Shown here piece after piece: positions 26,004 through 33,983 of a stretch of 39,797 nucleotides of DNA (position 1 is its first letter; each line of letters starts with the position of its first letter). The stretch covers positions 15,001-54,797 of the forward strand of contig JAQUPD010000011.1 of NCBI GenBank assembly GCA_028716785.1, given 5' to 3'. The stretch comes from Fidelibacterota bacterium (GTDB taxonomy: Bacteria; Fidelibacterota; Fidelibacteria; Fidelibacterales; Fidelibacteraceae). The notes beneath the pieces were generated by a model. The model saw nothing but the letters and a program-made list of their open reading frames with translations. It searched no databases and was not told the origin of the DNA. Both the position numbers and the translations under genes were made by a program.

Positions 26004-27029
26004 ATGATGTTGAATATAGCGCTTGTTGGATGTGGACGGATTTCAAAAAATCACTTTGAGGCAATTAAACATTTCCCTGAGACTTTAAACCTCGTTGCGG
26101 TATGTGATATTATTGAGGAACGGGCAAAAGCTTCAGGAAAGGAACACGGGGTAGACTGGTATACTGATTATGCTGAGATGTTAAAGAGAGAAGATATTGA
26201 TATTGTTTCTGTTTGCACTCCCAGTGGTCTTCATCCTGCACACGGTATTATGGCAGCAAAAGCTGGTTGCCATGTTATTTCAGAAAAACCGATGGGTATC
26301 AATCTTCCTTCCGTAGATGAACTCATTCATACGTGCGACAAAGAAGGGGTTCAATTGTTTGTCGTTAAGCAAAATCGCCTGAATACTACGATGCAATTGT
26401 TAAAACGTGCCCTTGATAAAAATCGATTTGGTCAACTGTATTTGGTTCAAAGTAATGTGTTTTGGACACGACCTCAAGAATATTATGATATGGCAAAATG
26501 GCGTGGAACCTGGGAATTTGATGGCGGTGCTTTTATGAACCAAGCCTCTCATTATGTGGATGCCCTTCAATGGCTTATTGGTCCTGTAGACCATGTGATG
26601 GCTGAAACAGCGACCTTGGCTCGAAAAATTGAGGCAGAAGATACAGGCTCTGCAATTCTTCGGTTCCGCAATGGCGTGATCGGAAATATGAATGTAACGA
26701 TGCTAACATTTCCAAAAAATTTCGAAGGATCTATTACCGTGATCGGTGAAAAAGGAACGGTGAAAGTCGGCGGCGTAGCTATTAATAAAATTGAAAAGTG
26801 GGAATTTGCCGAATATGACGACGATGATGCGATTATCGAAAAAAGCAATTATAATCCTCCTAATGTATATGGATTTGGACACATTCCTTATTACGAAAAC
26901 GTAATTAAAACGTTACTGGGAGAATGTGAACCCAATACAGACGGTCGGAGTGGACGCAAATCGCTTGAATTAATTCTTGCAATCTATCAATCGGCTAAAA
27001 CTGGCAAACGGGTCAGTTTACCTCTTTAA
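26004..27029 (+). CDS. wbpB: UDP-GlcNAcA 3-dehydrogenase (WbpB/WlbA), Gfo/Idh/MocA family
   Basis: Oxidises C3 of UDP-N-acetyl-glucosaminuronate to the 3-keto sugar, which WbpE then aminates. The 341 residues have the NAD-binding GCGRISKNH (9-17), EKPMGI with the family Lys at 95, the WbpB-typical QNRLNTTMQLLKRAL (about 123-137), and the substrate-site GGAFMNQASHYVD (174-186) of the GFO_IDH_MocA C-domain. Length matches the family. ATGs at 26004 and 26007 are both possible behind AAGGAAAGG. The wbpD gene follows after 16 bases, the same order seen in other diacetamido-uronate clusters. Confidence 0.9.
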   Translation: MMLNIALVGCGRISKNHFEAIKHFPETLNLVAVCDIIEERAKASGKEHGVDWYTDYAEMLKREDIDIVSVCTPSGLHPAHGIMAAKAGCHVISEKPMGINLPSVDELIHTCDKEGVQLFVVKQNRLNTTMQLLKRALDKNRFGQLYLVQSNVFWTRPQEYYDMAKWRGTWEFDGGAFMNQASHYVDALQWLIGPVDHVMAETATLARKIEAEDTGSAILRFRNGVIGNMNVTMLTFPKNFEGSITVIGEKGTVKVGGVAINKIEKWEFAEYDDDDAIIEKSNYNPPNVYGFGHIPYYENVIKTLLGECEPNTDGRSGRKSLELILAIYQSAKTGKRVSLPL

Positions 27030-27045
27030 TCGTTAGGAAGCAATT

Positions 27046-27636
27046 ATGTCAAAAGAAAAAAAATATTTTATTCATATCTCTTCTTATGTTGATGAGGGTG
27101 CTGAAATTGGCGAGGGGACAAAAATCTGGCACTTTTCTCATATCCAATCAGGAGCAAAGATTGGTCCCGGGTGCACTTTGGGACAAAATGTAAATGTCGC
27201 CAATAATGTTGTTATTGGGAAAAATGTAAAAATCCAAAACAATGTCAGTATCTACGAAGGCGTAGAACTGGAGGATTATGTCTTCTGCGGTCCCTCTATG
27301 GTATTTACCAATGTTCTGAATCCCCGGAGTGAATTTCCCCAGCGAGGATCAGAGTTTTATCGTAAAACACTGGTAAAAAAATCCGCCTCTATCGGCGCAA
27401 ATGCTACCATTCTTTGTGGCGTTACCATCGGCCGCTATGCCTTTATCGGAGCTGGATCGGTGGTGACAAAAAATGTCCCTGACTATGCACTCATGATTGG
27501 GGTACCCGCTCGTCGAGTCGGCTGGGTTTGCGAATGTGCTCATCGACTATTTTTTGATGAGCAGGATCAGGCCACCTGTCTAAAATGTGGGAAAAGCTAT
27601 TCCCTTTCTGATCATAAAGTGACCCGTCTTTCATGA
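27046..27636 (+). CDS. wbpD: UDP-2-acetamido-3-amino-2,3-dideoxy-glucuronate N-acetyltransferase (WbpD/WlbB)
   Basis: Acetylates the 3-amino group made by WbpE, giving UDP-GlcNAc(3NAc)A. The 196-residue protein is a left-handed beta-helix of hexapeptide repeats ([40 protein letters not shown], and so on). An acceptor loop at [15 protein letters not shown] near residues 87-101 is typical of WbpD. The C-terminus carries four cysteines (162, 164, 178, 181) arranged C-x-C...C-x-x-C, which look like a small metal-binding knuckle. AGGAA precedes the ATG. The last bases overlap the next glycosyltransferase start (ATGA). Confidence 0.92.
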   Translation: MSKEKKYFIHISSYVDEGAEIGEGTKIWHFSHIQSGAKIGPGCTLGQNVNVANNVVIGKNVKIQNNVSIYEGVELEDYVFCGPSMVFTNVLNPRSEFPQRGSEFYRKTLVKKSASIGANATILCGVTIGRYAFIGAGSVVTKNVPDYALMIGVPARRVGWVCECAHRLFFDEQDQATCLKCGKSYSLSDHKVTRLS

Positions 27637-28865
27637 ATTCATCTCCCCATGTATTAATTCTTACCCAATATTTTCCACCTGAAGCCGGTGCTGCTGCATC
27701 GCGAATGAGTGACTATGCTCTTTTATTAAAAGATGCTGGCTTTAAAGTCAGTGTTGTGTGTGAACGTCCAGCCTATTTTATTCGGAAGAATGTGAAAAGC
27801 AAAAATGTAGAAAATTGGAAAGGAATTAACGTCTACCGAACATGGGTTGCTGCAAATAAAAGATCAACCAATAAAGATCGTTCCTTTTTTTATCTTTCGT
27901 TTATGCTTTCAGGAATTGTCCGTTCGTTGCGACTTGAAAAACCAACGGTCATTTGGGTAACATCACCTCCCTTAACTACAGCTGTTGCTGGGAGGATTAT
28001 CTCACGTTTTCGACGAGTACCCTATATTCTTGATGTGCGTGACCTGTGGCCAGATTCTGTAGTTGAACTGGATGCCATGAAAAATTCTTTTTTTATCCGA
28101 ATTTTGGAAGCTCTTGAACGATGGGTTTATCAAGGAGCTTCATCGATCTCATTGGCAGTCCCTGGATTTAGAGATCGAATCTCCCAAAAAATAAAACGTA
28201 CCCCTGATTTTCTTGATCTTCCCAATGGGGTGCCTGAATTTATGCTTACAGCACCCGCCAGACCTGTTTTTTTCGAAAATGCGATTAAAGGGAAATTTGT
28301 CGTTCTTTTTAGTGGAAATATGGGCATCGCTCAGGGCTTAGAAAGGGTAATAGAAGCGGCTAGCCTGCTAAAAAATAATGAAAAAATCATGTTTGTCTTT
28401 GTGGGAGATGGTGTAAAAAAGAGTGACTTGGAAAAAAGGGGACGTCAAGAAGGATTAAATAACGTTTTATTTATTGAATCACAAGCACGTTCTGAAATGC
28501 CTTCAATTATTAGTGCTGCTGATGTTGGTCTTGTACCACTGCGCAATGTGGATCTTTTTAAAAATGCTCTTCCAAGCAAAATGTTTGAATATCTTGCTCG
28601 TAAAGTGCCAGTGGTAACAAATATTTCAGGGGAAGCTTCTGAGTTTGTTAAAAATCATCACTGCGGCATTGCCTTACCACCTGATCATAAGGCTGAAGAT
28701 TTAGCCCGCCTTTTGTGTGAACTTGCGGAAAATCCAGAGAGATGTAACGCCATGGGACTCGCAGGGTATACCGTCATTCAGGAATCCTTTACACGAAAAT
28801 ATTTTATCCAGCGATTGATCAATAAAATTCTACATGAACAAAGCACTCCTCAAAGTGATTCTTAA
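27633..28865 (+). CDS. glycosyltransferase family 4, WbuB-like
   Basis: A 410-residue GT-B enzyme beginning [19 protein letters not shown], with [12 protein letters not shown], then [12 protein letters not shown], a segment characteristic of the WbuB group that transfers amino sugars such as FucNAc in O-antigen synthesis. The C-terminal domain has [49 protein letters not shown] and a Glu-based donor site. Four-base ATGA overlap with wbpD implies coupled translation. The donor here could be the diacetamido-uronate made by the neighbouring Wbp enzymes, but that is inference. It is the last gene before a 1.4-kb non-coding stretch with two mobile-element remnants. Confidence 0.88.
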   Translation: MNSSPHVLILTQYFPPEAGAAASRMSDYALLLKDAGFKVSVVCERPAYFIRKNVKSKNVENWKGINVYRTWVAANKRSTNKDRSFFYLSFMLSGIVRSLRLEKPTVIWVTSPPLTTAVAGRIISRFRRVPYILDVRDLWPDSVVELDAMKNSFFIRILEALERWVYQGASSISLAVPGFRDRISQKIKRTPDFLDLPNGVPEFMLTAPARPVFFENAIKGKFVVLFSGNMGIAQGLERVIEAASLLKNNEKIMFVFVGDGVKKSDLEKRGRQEGLNNVLFIESQARSEMPSIISAADVGLVPLRNVDLFKNALPSKMFEYLARKVPVVTNISGEASEFVKNHHCGIALPPDHKAEDLARLLCELAENPERCNAMGLAGYTVIQESFTRKYFIQRLINKILHEQSTPQSDS

Positions 28866-29015
28866 GGTGATAGAGTGTTTTGGTGAAGTTGGAATATTCC
28901 GTTGATGGATGATGCTTGACTCACTATATAATTTTTATTCTCCCCCTAACATGTGAATTTCCTACTGAACGTTACGGGTTGCTTAAGGTTTATCCTTTTT
29001 TTACAAAAATTTTTA

Positions 29016-29438
29016 TGTTTTCCGCATTTTTTCGGGACACCCGCGTAACTCATTGATAATCAATATTATTATTTTAAATTTGGGTGTTGCAAAATTTTCA
29101 TCATGTTTATCAGAAAAGTAAAAAATCATTCTGGAAGTCAGTCTGTACAAGTGATACAGAATTTTAGAGGTAAATATAAAAAGGAATCGCATAGAAGCTC
29201 ATATTTGCATTGCTTTTTCGGCTTACTGCATACTCAAGGAGCTTGAAAGAGTTTTATACGAAGAGAAATCGGCTATATCATTAAAGGGCTGGCAAATTTA
29301 CACATAACATGTATCAAATCACCTATACATTGCCAGAATCAGGCAAACAAAATCCAAACTTCTTAGCATGGATGAGGAATAGCTGAACTCTACAGAATTG
29401 TTTATAAAAATTTTTAGGGTGTCCCATTGCGGAAAACA
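29016..29438 (+). mobile_element. IS1634-like internally deleted element (MITE-like), copy 1
   Basis: 423 bases bounded by imperfect inverted repeats. The left end TGTTTTCCGCA...GGGACACCC (29016-29042) matches the reverse complement of the right end GGGTGTCCCA...GCGGAAAACA (29417-29438). Inside are the two ends of one transposase gene, with the middle missing. It is a direct copy of the element at 29693-30116, about 94% identical by eye, and carries a two-base deletion that breaks the C-terminal frame. No target-site duplication is obvious. Confidence 0.8.
29103..29386 (+). pseudogene. transposase remnant, IS1634 family, copy 1
   Basis: The start reads MFIRKVKNHSGSQSVQVIQ (then NFRGKYK), the typical N-terminus of IS1634-family transposases. 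It then jumps, out of frame, to RIEAHICIAFSAYCILKELE, the typical C-terminal region of the same protein. Several hundred codons between them, including the DDE core, are gone. A two-base deletion relative to copy 2 truncates the C-terminal frame at ISLKGWQIYT. No functional protein is expected. Confidence 0.78.
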
Positions 29439-29692
29439 GAAGATTATAAGAAAGATAGGATATATGATTTTGGTTAGATAACGCCCCCCACCCCGGGGGT
29501 AAAATACAGCAGAATTCGTCATGAAGCAAGATAATATTGTTATCCTTGTATATGACGTTTATTATACCTCAACAGGAAAACACAAACCAGATATATTTTA
29601 TTAAATCTTTGAAAAACCATGTTGTCTGGGATAATGACTCCTAAGAAAAAATTCTGAAACTTCCCAGTTTTAATAAATCATTTCCATTCTCC

Positions 29693-30116
29693 TGTTTTCC
29701 GTACTTTTTGCAATACCCACGTAACTTATTGATAATCAATATTATTATTTTAAATTTGGGTGTTGCAAAATTTTCATCATGTTTATCAGAAAAGTAAAAA
29801 ATCGTTCTGGAAGTCAGTCTGTACAAGTTATACAGAAGTTCAGAGGTAAATATAAAAAGGAATCGCATAGAAGGTCATATTTGCATTGCTTTTTCGGCTT
29901 ACTGCATACTCAAGGAGCTTGAAAGAGTTTTGTACGAAGAGAAGTCGGCTATATCATTAAAAAGGGCTGGCGAATTTACACATAACATTTATCAAATCAC
30001 CTATACATTGCCAGAATCAGGCAAACAAAATCCAAACTTTTTAATATGGATGAAGAACAGCTGAACTATACAGAATTGTTTATAAAAATTTTTAGGGTGT
30101 CCCATTGCGGAAAACA
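29693..30116 (+). mobile_element. IS1634-like internally deleted element (MITE-like), copy 2
   Basis: 424 bases in the same orientation as copy 1, with the same internal deletion point. The left end (TGTTTTCCGTAC...) is more degenerate than in copy 1, while the right end GGGTGTCCCATTGCGGAAAA is identical. Start-to-start distance between the copies is 677 bases. The shared deletion means either that the deleted form moved, or that a segment carrying it was duplicated. Confidence 0.8.
29779..30064 (+). pseudogene. transposase remnant, IS1634 family, copy 2
   Basis: N-terminal MFIRKVKNRSGSQSVQVIQ joins the C-terminal part at the same point as in copy 1, with the same frame change. Here the C-terminal frame is intact: it reads RIEAHICIAFSAYCILKELE, continues through SLKRAGEFTHNIYQITYTLP and ESGKQNPN, and stops at TGA 30062-30064. 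The middle of the transposase is absent, so it cannot be active. Confidence 0.78.
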
Positions 30117-30193
30117 GAAAAGGTGAAATAATTTTTTCTTCAACAAGAGAAATAGGATCATTCAACACTCTCTACAATTCTCTTTTAAAGTTT

Positions 30194-30222
30194 TTGAACA
30201 AACCTTTAAATCACAGTATATT
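30194..30222 (+). promoter_or_regulatory. promoter of wbpI
   Basis: TTGAAC (30194-30199), exactly 17 bases, then TATATT (30217-30222), with the start codon 28 bases further on. It is a good sigma-70-like match placed between the second mobile-element copy and wbpI. It would allow the wbpI genes to be expressed independently of the upstream operon. Confidence 0.6.
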
Positions 30223-30249
30223 TTGCAATGAATTAAAAGAGCTTTTTTT

Positions 30250-31332
30250 ATGACATATACAGTTGCAACAATCATCGGAACAAGGCCTCAATTTATTAAA
30301 GAAGCACCGATGTCCATGGCCTTACGGAAGAATTTTAACGAACTTATTATCCATACGGGTCAACACTATGATGAAAATATGTCCTATGTCTTTTTTGAAG
30401 ATATGGAAATTCCTCAACCGGACTACAATTTAAATATTGGATCTGGGCTTCATGGAGAACAAACAGGTCGGATGCTGGCAGCAATCGAAGAGGTTTTGAT
30501 AAAAGAGAAACCTGACTATGTGCTTGTGTATGGTGATACAAATTCTACACTGGCGGGTGCCTTAGCAGCAGTTAAACTCCAAATTCCTGTTGGTCACATT
30601 GAAGCAGGTCTTCGATCTTTTAATCGAAATATGCCTGAAGAGATCAATCGGATTGCTACAGATCGCATAGCCGATCACCTGTTTTGTCCTTCAAAACATG
30701 CCGTATCCCTTTTAAAGAATGAAGGCATCGAGAAAAATGTTTTTCTTACAGGGGATGTGATGTATGATGCATGTCTACACTTTTTACCGATAGCAGAAAA
30801 AAAATCGACGATTTTAGAGTCTCTTGGACTTACCCATGAACAATACCTTTTGCTTACCATTCATCGACCATCCAATACGGATGATACCCATGCGTTTATG
30901 TCCATCATGAAAGGGATTGCCGATAGTCCCTGGCCAATCGTTTTTCCCCGTCACCCTCGGACAAAAAAGGTAATACAAAATACAGCAGTACAAAAAATGC
31001 TTTCAGAAATGCCTCATTTAAAAATTATTGAATCTGTAGGATTTCTAGATATGCTTTACTTGGAACACCATGCCCGAAAAATTCTTACTGATTCTGGAGG
31101 CGTTCAAAAAGAAGCATATTTTTTAGGGAAACCCTGCATAACTCTCCGGACAGAAACTGAATGGGTGGAAACGGTAAAAGCAGGATATAACGTCATTACA
31201 GATAATGATCCTGAAAAAATTCGTCAAGCTATCCACGTTTTTGATCCCACTCATCCACAAGAAAATTTTTATGGTGACGGAAACGCTGCAGAAAAAATTA
31301 CAGAATCTATAAAAAAAGCTTTTAATTTATGA
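30250..31332 (+). CDS. wbpI: UDP-GlcNAc(3NAc)A 2-epimerase, WbpI type (WecB-like family)
   Basis: Non-hydrolysing UDP-sugar 2-epimerase that would turn UDP-2,3-diacetamido-glucuronate into the manno form. The 360 residues show IIGTRPQFIKEAP (8-20), HTGQHYDENMS, VYGDTNSTLAGALAA, HIEAGLRSFNRNMPEEINR, TIHRPSN, the LTDSGGVQKEAYFLGKP active-site segment and LRTETEW. The RSFNRNMPEEINR form is closer to WbpI than to E. coli WecB, and wbpA, wbpB, wbpD and wbpE are all nearby. A plain UDP-GlcNAc 2-epimerase role remains the alternative. It overlaps the next gene by four bases (ATGA). Confidence 0.88.
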   Translation: MTYTVATIIGTRPQFIKEAPMSMALRKNFNELIIHTGQHYDENMSYVFFEDMEIPQPDYNLNIGSGLHGEQTGRMLAAIEEVLIKEKPDYVLVYGDTNSTLAGALAAVKLQIPVGHIEAGLRSFNRNMPEEINRIATDRIADHLFCPSKHAVSLLKNEGIEKNVFLTGDVMYDACLHFLPIAEKKSTILESLGLTHEQYLLLTIHRPSNTDDTHAFMSIMKGIADSPWPIVFPRHPRTKKVIQNTAVQKMLSEMPHLKIIESVGFLDMLYLEHHARKILTDSGGVQKEAYFLGKPCITLRTETEWVETVKAGYNVITDNDPEKIRQAIHVFDPTHPQENFYGDGNAAEKITESIKKAFNL

Positions 31333-32726
31333 AAAAATCAAGATTTGTTCTTAATATTATTATCTCTGACTTTCTTGCTTCCGTAGCAGCTTTGTATCTT
31401 ACCTACCTTTTTCGCTTTAAAACGAATTTTTTTGATAGTCCTATAGAATTGTATCCCAGTGATTTGATTCTTCCGGCAGTTGCTTTATATGTTTATTGGT
31501 TAATTCTTTACCTTTGGAATGGCTTGTATAGTTTTCCTCTTGCTCCTTCCCGTACTGATGAGAATTTTCGTGTTCTTAAAACAACCTTTTTTGGCATCAT
31601 TATCCTCTTTCTTATTACCTTTGATTTAAATCATCCCATTGTCTCTACCCGATTAACTATTTTAATTTATTGGATTTTTCTCACCATCCTTACATCGTTG
31701 GGACGGATTTTTTTTATCACACTTCAACGAAAACGCTTTGAACGAGGCATTGGATTAACACCTACTCTTATTGTTGGATACAATGATTTTGGGTTCAACA
31801 TCTATGATAAAATTGTTCAATATCCTGCATTAGGCTATAAAATTGTTGGATTTGTGTCTCTTAATCCTAATAATATTGGTAAATCCTATAAGGATGTTGA
31901 AGTCATTGGAGATTTGGATAAGCTTCCGGATTTAATAAGACAACAACACATCGGTGAATTAGTTATTGCTTTCGATACTGCCAATCATGAGCGCCTTTTG
32001 GATGTTGTTGATAAAGTGGGACGTATGGATGTAGGACTTAAAATTATCCCCGATATGTACGATATTATTTCGGGGCAAGCTCGGACGAACCAGATTTATG
32101 GATTCCCTCTGATTGATATCTTTCCTCAACTTATGCCCCAATGGGAAAAAGTATTTAAACGGCTTATGGATATTGGGGTTTCGTCACTTACCCTGTTGAT
32201 TTTACTGCCTTTTTCCCCCATTATTGCCCTTATGATTTATGTTGATTCGCCTGGTCCCATTTTTTATCGACAAGAACGTGTGGGAAAAAATGGGAAAATT
32301 TTTAAGATTATTAAATTTCGGACCATGATACCTAACGCTGAAAAAGAAACGGGGCCTGTTTGGTCTCAAAAACGTGATCCTCGCATTACACGCGTTGGAA
32401 ATTTTCTTAGAAAAACACGACTTGATGAAATTCCCCAGTTTATTAATGTCTTGCAAGGTGATATGAGTTTAGTAGGACCTCGTCCTGAACGGCCTATTTT
32501 TGTGGAAGAGTTTATCCAAACCATCCCCCTTTATCGGCATCGACTAAAAATGAAACCTGGTATTACAGGTTGGGCACAAACAATGCATAAATATGATGAA
32601 TCAGTAGAAGATGTTAAAAAGAAATTAGAATATGACCTTTATTATCTTGAAAATATGTCATTAAAACTGGATCTTAAAATTATCATGAATACCTTTGCAA
32701 CTATCTTTACTGCAAAGGGACAATAG
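31329..32726 (+). CDS. polyprenyl-phosphate sugar-1-phosphate transferase (initiating transferase)
   Basis: Starts the repeat unit by moving a sugar-1-phosphate onto undecaprenyl phosphate. The 465 residues have four or five N-terminal membrane helices (about 8-130), a Rossmann-like CoA-binding-type domain (about 135-265; TLIVGYNDFGFNIYDKI), another membrane segment (about 283-303), then the bacterial sugar transferase domain. The transferase domain includes GPIFYRQERVGKNGKIFKII, KFRTM, RKTRLDEIPQF, VLQGDMSLVGPRPE and PGITGWAQ. This is the WbaP/WcaJ (polyisoprenyl-phosphate hexose-1-phosphate transferase) architecture; whether glucose, galactose or an amino sugar is used cannot be read. Overlaps wbpI by four bases, and wbpE follows after nine. 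Confidence 0.92.
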   Translation: MKKSRFVLNIIISDFLASVAALYLTYLFRFKTNFFDSPIELYPSDLILPAVALYVYWLILYLWNGLYSFPLAPSRTDENFRVLKTTFFGIIILFLITFDLNHPIVSTRLTILIYWIFLTILTSLGRIFFITLQRKRFERGIGLTPTLIVGYNDFGFNIYDKIVQYPALGYKIVGFVSLNPNNIGKSYKDVEVIGDLDKLPDLIRQQHIGELVIAFDTANHERLLDVVDKVGRMDVGLKIIPDMYDIISGQARTNQIYGFPLIDIFPQLMPQWEKVFKRLMDIGVSSLTLLILLPFSPIIALMIYVDSPGPIFYRQERVGKNGKIFKIIKFRTMIPNAEKETGPVWSQKRDPRITRVGNFLRKTRLDEIPQFINVLQGDMSLVGPRPERPIFVEEFIQTIPLYRHRLKMKPGITGWAQTMHKYDESVEDVKKKLEYDLYYLENMSLKLDLKIIMNTFATIFTAKGQ

Positions 32727-32735
32727 GAGGAGTAT

Positions 32736-33848
32736 ATGTCGCGAAAGATTCCCTTGATAGACCTAAAAAAAGAATTTGAAGTCCTTCGATCAGAGTTAAT
32801 TCCTGCTATCGATGCTGTGTTTTCTTCTGGACAGTATATCTTGGGTTCTCAAGTAGATGAATTAAATGGGAAAGTTCAATCTTTGCTTGGCGTGCAACAT
32901 CATATTGCATGCGGAAATGGGACAGATGCACTTATTATTGCTTTAAAAGCCTTGGGGGTTCAACCAGGAGATGAAGTCATTACCACGCCCTTTACTTTTG
33001 TTGCCACAGCAGAAACCATTGCTTTTATCGGTGCTATTCCTGTTTTTTCCGATATTAATCCTCAAACGTGTCTGATGGATACAGAAACAATTGAATCCCG
33101 TGTCACAAGAAAAACAAAAGCAATTATTCCTGTCCACCTTTTTGGACAGATGGTTCCGATGGAACCCATTATGGCAATTGCTAAAAAATATGAGTTGAAA
33201 GTCATTGAAGATACAGCTCAAGCATTTGGGGCGACTCAAAATGGGCGTGTCGCCGGAACCATTGGTGATATTGGCACGATTTCATATTTTCCAACAAAAA
33301 ATTTAGGGGCTTATGGCGATGCAGGCGGAATGATTACCAACAACGAGTCTCTTGCCAAAACCTGCAGTCTCCTTGCAAATCACGGCCAAACACATAAATA
33401 TGAGCATCACTTGATTGGTCTCAATAGTCGTATGGATACCTTTCAGGCAGCAATCCTCAATGTAAAAATAAAATATCTAACAAAATGGAATGCCCAACGA
33501 GCAGAAAATGCAGAGTTGTATAAAAAGTATCTAGATCCTGACATTGAAACGCCTGTCACAGCACCGGGCAATAACCATATCTATCATCAATATACCATAA
33601 AAATTGATCACAGAGATGAATTACAATCGTTTCTAAAGGAAAAAGGCATTGGGACGGCTGTTCACTATCCTATCCCCTTAAACGAACAACCAGCAATAGT
33701 AACCCTTAATATTCCTAAATTTCCTACACCGGTTGCCAGCCAAACTGCTAAACGCGTTCTCTCCCTTCCCATGAATCCCTATCTTCTGGAAAATGATATT
33801 CGCTATGTTGCTGAACAGATTAACACCTTTGTAAAACATCATTCATAA
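32736..33848 (+). CDS. wbpE: UDP-2-acetamido-3-keto-glucuronate aminotransferase (WbpE), DegT/DnrJ/EryC1/StrS family
   Basis: PLP enzyme that aminates the C3 ketone made by WbpB, using glutamate. The 370 residues have NGTDALIIALKALG, TPFTFVATAETI, IPVHLFGQ, EDTAQAFGA and the PLP-binding Lys188 in SYFPTKNLGAYGDAG, followed by NHGQTHKYEH and GLNSRMDTFQAAIL. These are standard for sugar aminotransferases. The specific WbpE call rests on the company of wbpA, wbpB, wbpD and wbpI. A strong AGGAGG precedes the ATG. It is the last gene of the polysaccharide locus; a 135-base gap without a clear terminator follows. Confidence 0.9.
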   Translation: MSRKIPLIDLKKEFEVLRSELIPAIDAVFSSGQYILGSQVDELNGKVQSLLGVQHHIACGNGTDALIIALKALGVQPGDEVITTPFTFVATAETIAFIGAIPVFSDINPQTCLMDTETIESRVTRKTKAIIPVHLFGQMVPMEPIMAIAKKYELKVIEDTAQAFGATQNGRVAGTIGDIGTISYFPTKNLGAYGDAGGMITNNESLAKTCSLLANHGQTHKYEHHLIGLNSRMDTFQAAILNVKIKYLTKWNAQRAENAELYKKYLDPDIETPVTAPGNNHIYHQYTIKIDHRDELQSFLKEKGIGTAVHYPIPLNEQPAIVTLNIPKFPTPVASQTAKRVLSLPMNPYLLENDIRYVAEQINTFVKHHS

Positions 33849-33952
33849 AAATCCTTCAATTAAAAAACTATATAGATTATTCTAAATATAAAAATAAGTA
33901 TAAAAAATATTTGTAATAGTAACTTTCATCTGTAATTCCTGAAATTATTCGT

Positions 33953-33960
33953 TAAATTTG
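33953..33960 (+). promoter_or_regulatory. possible -10 element (TAnnTTTG type) upstream of serS
   Basis: TAAATTTG matches the Bacteroidetes -10 consensus TAnnTTTG and lies 23 bases before the serS start codon. No convincing -33 TTTG/TTG partner is seen at the expected distance, so confidence is low. Confidence 0.35.
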
Positions 33961-33983
33961 CACAATTAAAAAGCGAGGAATTA

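Larger units (their letters stand above)
28866..30249. other. 1.4-kb intergenic stretch with two mobile-element remnants
   Basis: The only long gap in the window. It holds 150 bases of AT-rich DNA without a clear signal, an IS1634-like deletion derivative (29016-29438), a 254-base spacer (29439-29692) with the GC-rich run CCCCCCACCCCGGGGG at 29484-29499, a second copy of the derivative (29693-30116), and about 130 bases leading to wbpI with a good promoter. No intact gene is supported in it. Confidence 0.85.

Noticed and set aside
28910-28935. TATAAT-containing promoter at the start of the 1.4-kb gap
   Set aside because: TATAAT is present at about 28924, but no -35 hexamer lies at 16-18 bases and there is no gene close downstream.
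29319-29529. Small minus-strand open frames next to the C/G-rich block
   Set aside because: They run across the element end into the spacer, have no ribosome binding site or recognisable motif, and oppose the transposase remnant.
29016-30116. CRISPR array
   Set aside because: The repeats are two 424-base transposon copies, not many short repeats with regular unique spacers.
30250-31332. Classical WecB (UDP-GlcNAc to UDP-ManNAc)
   Set aside because: The RSFNRNMPEEINR segment and the presence of wbpA, wbpB, wbpD and wbpE favour WbpI, although WecB activity cannot be excluded.
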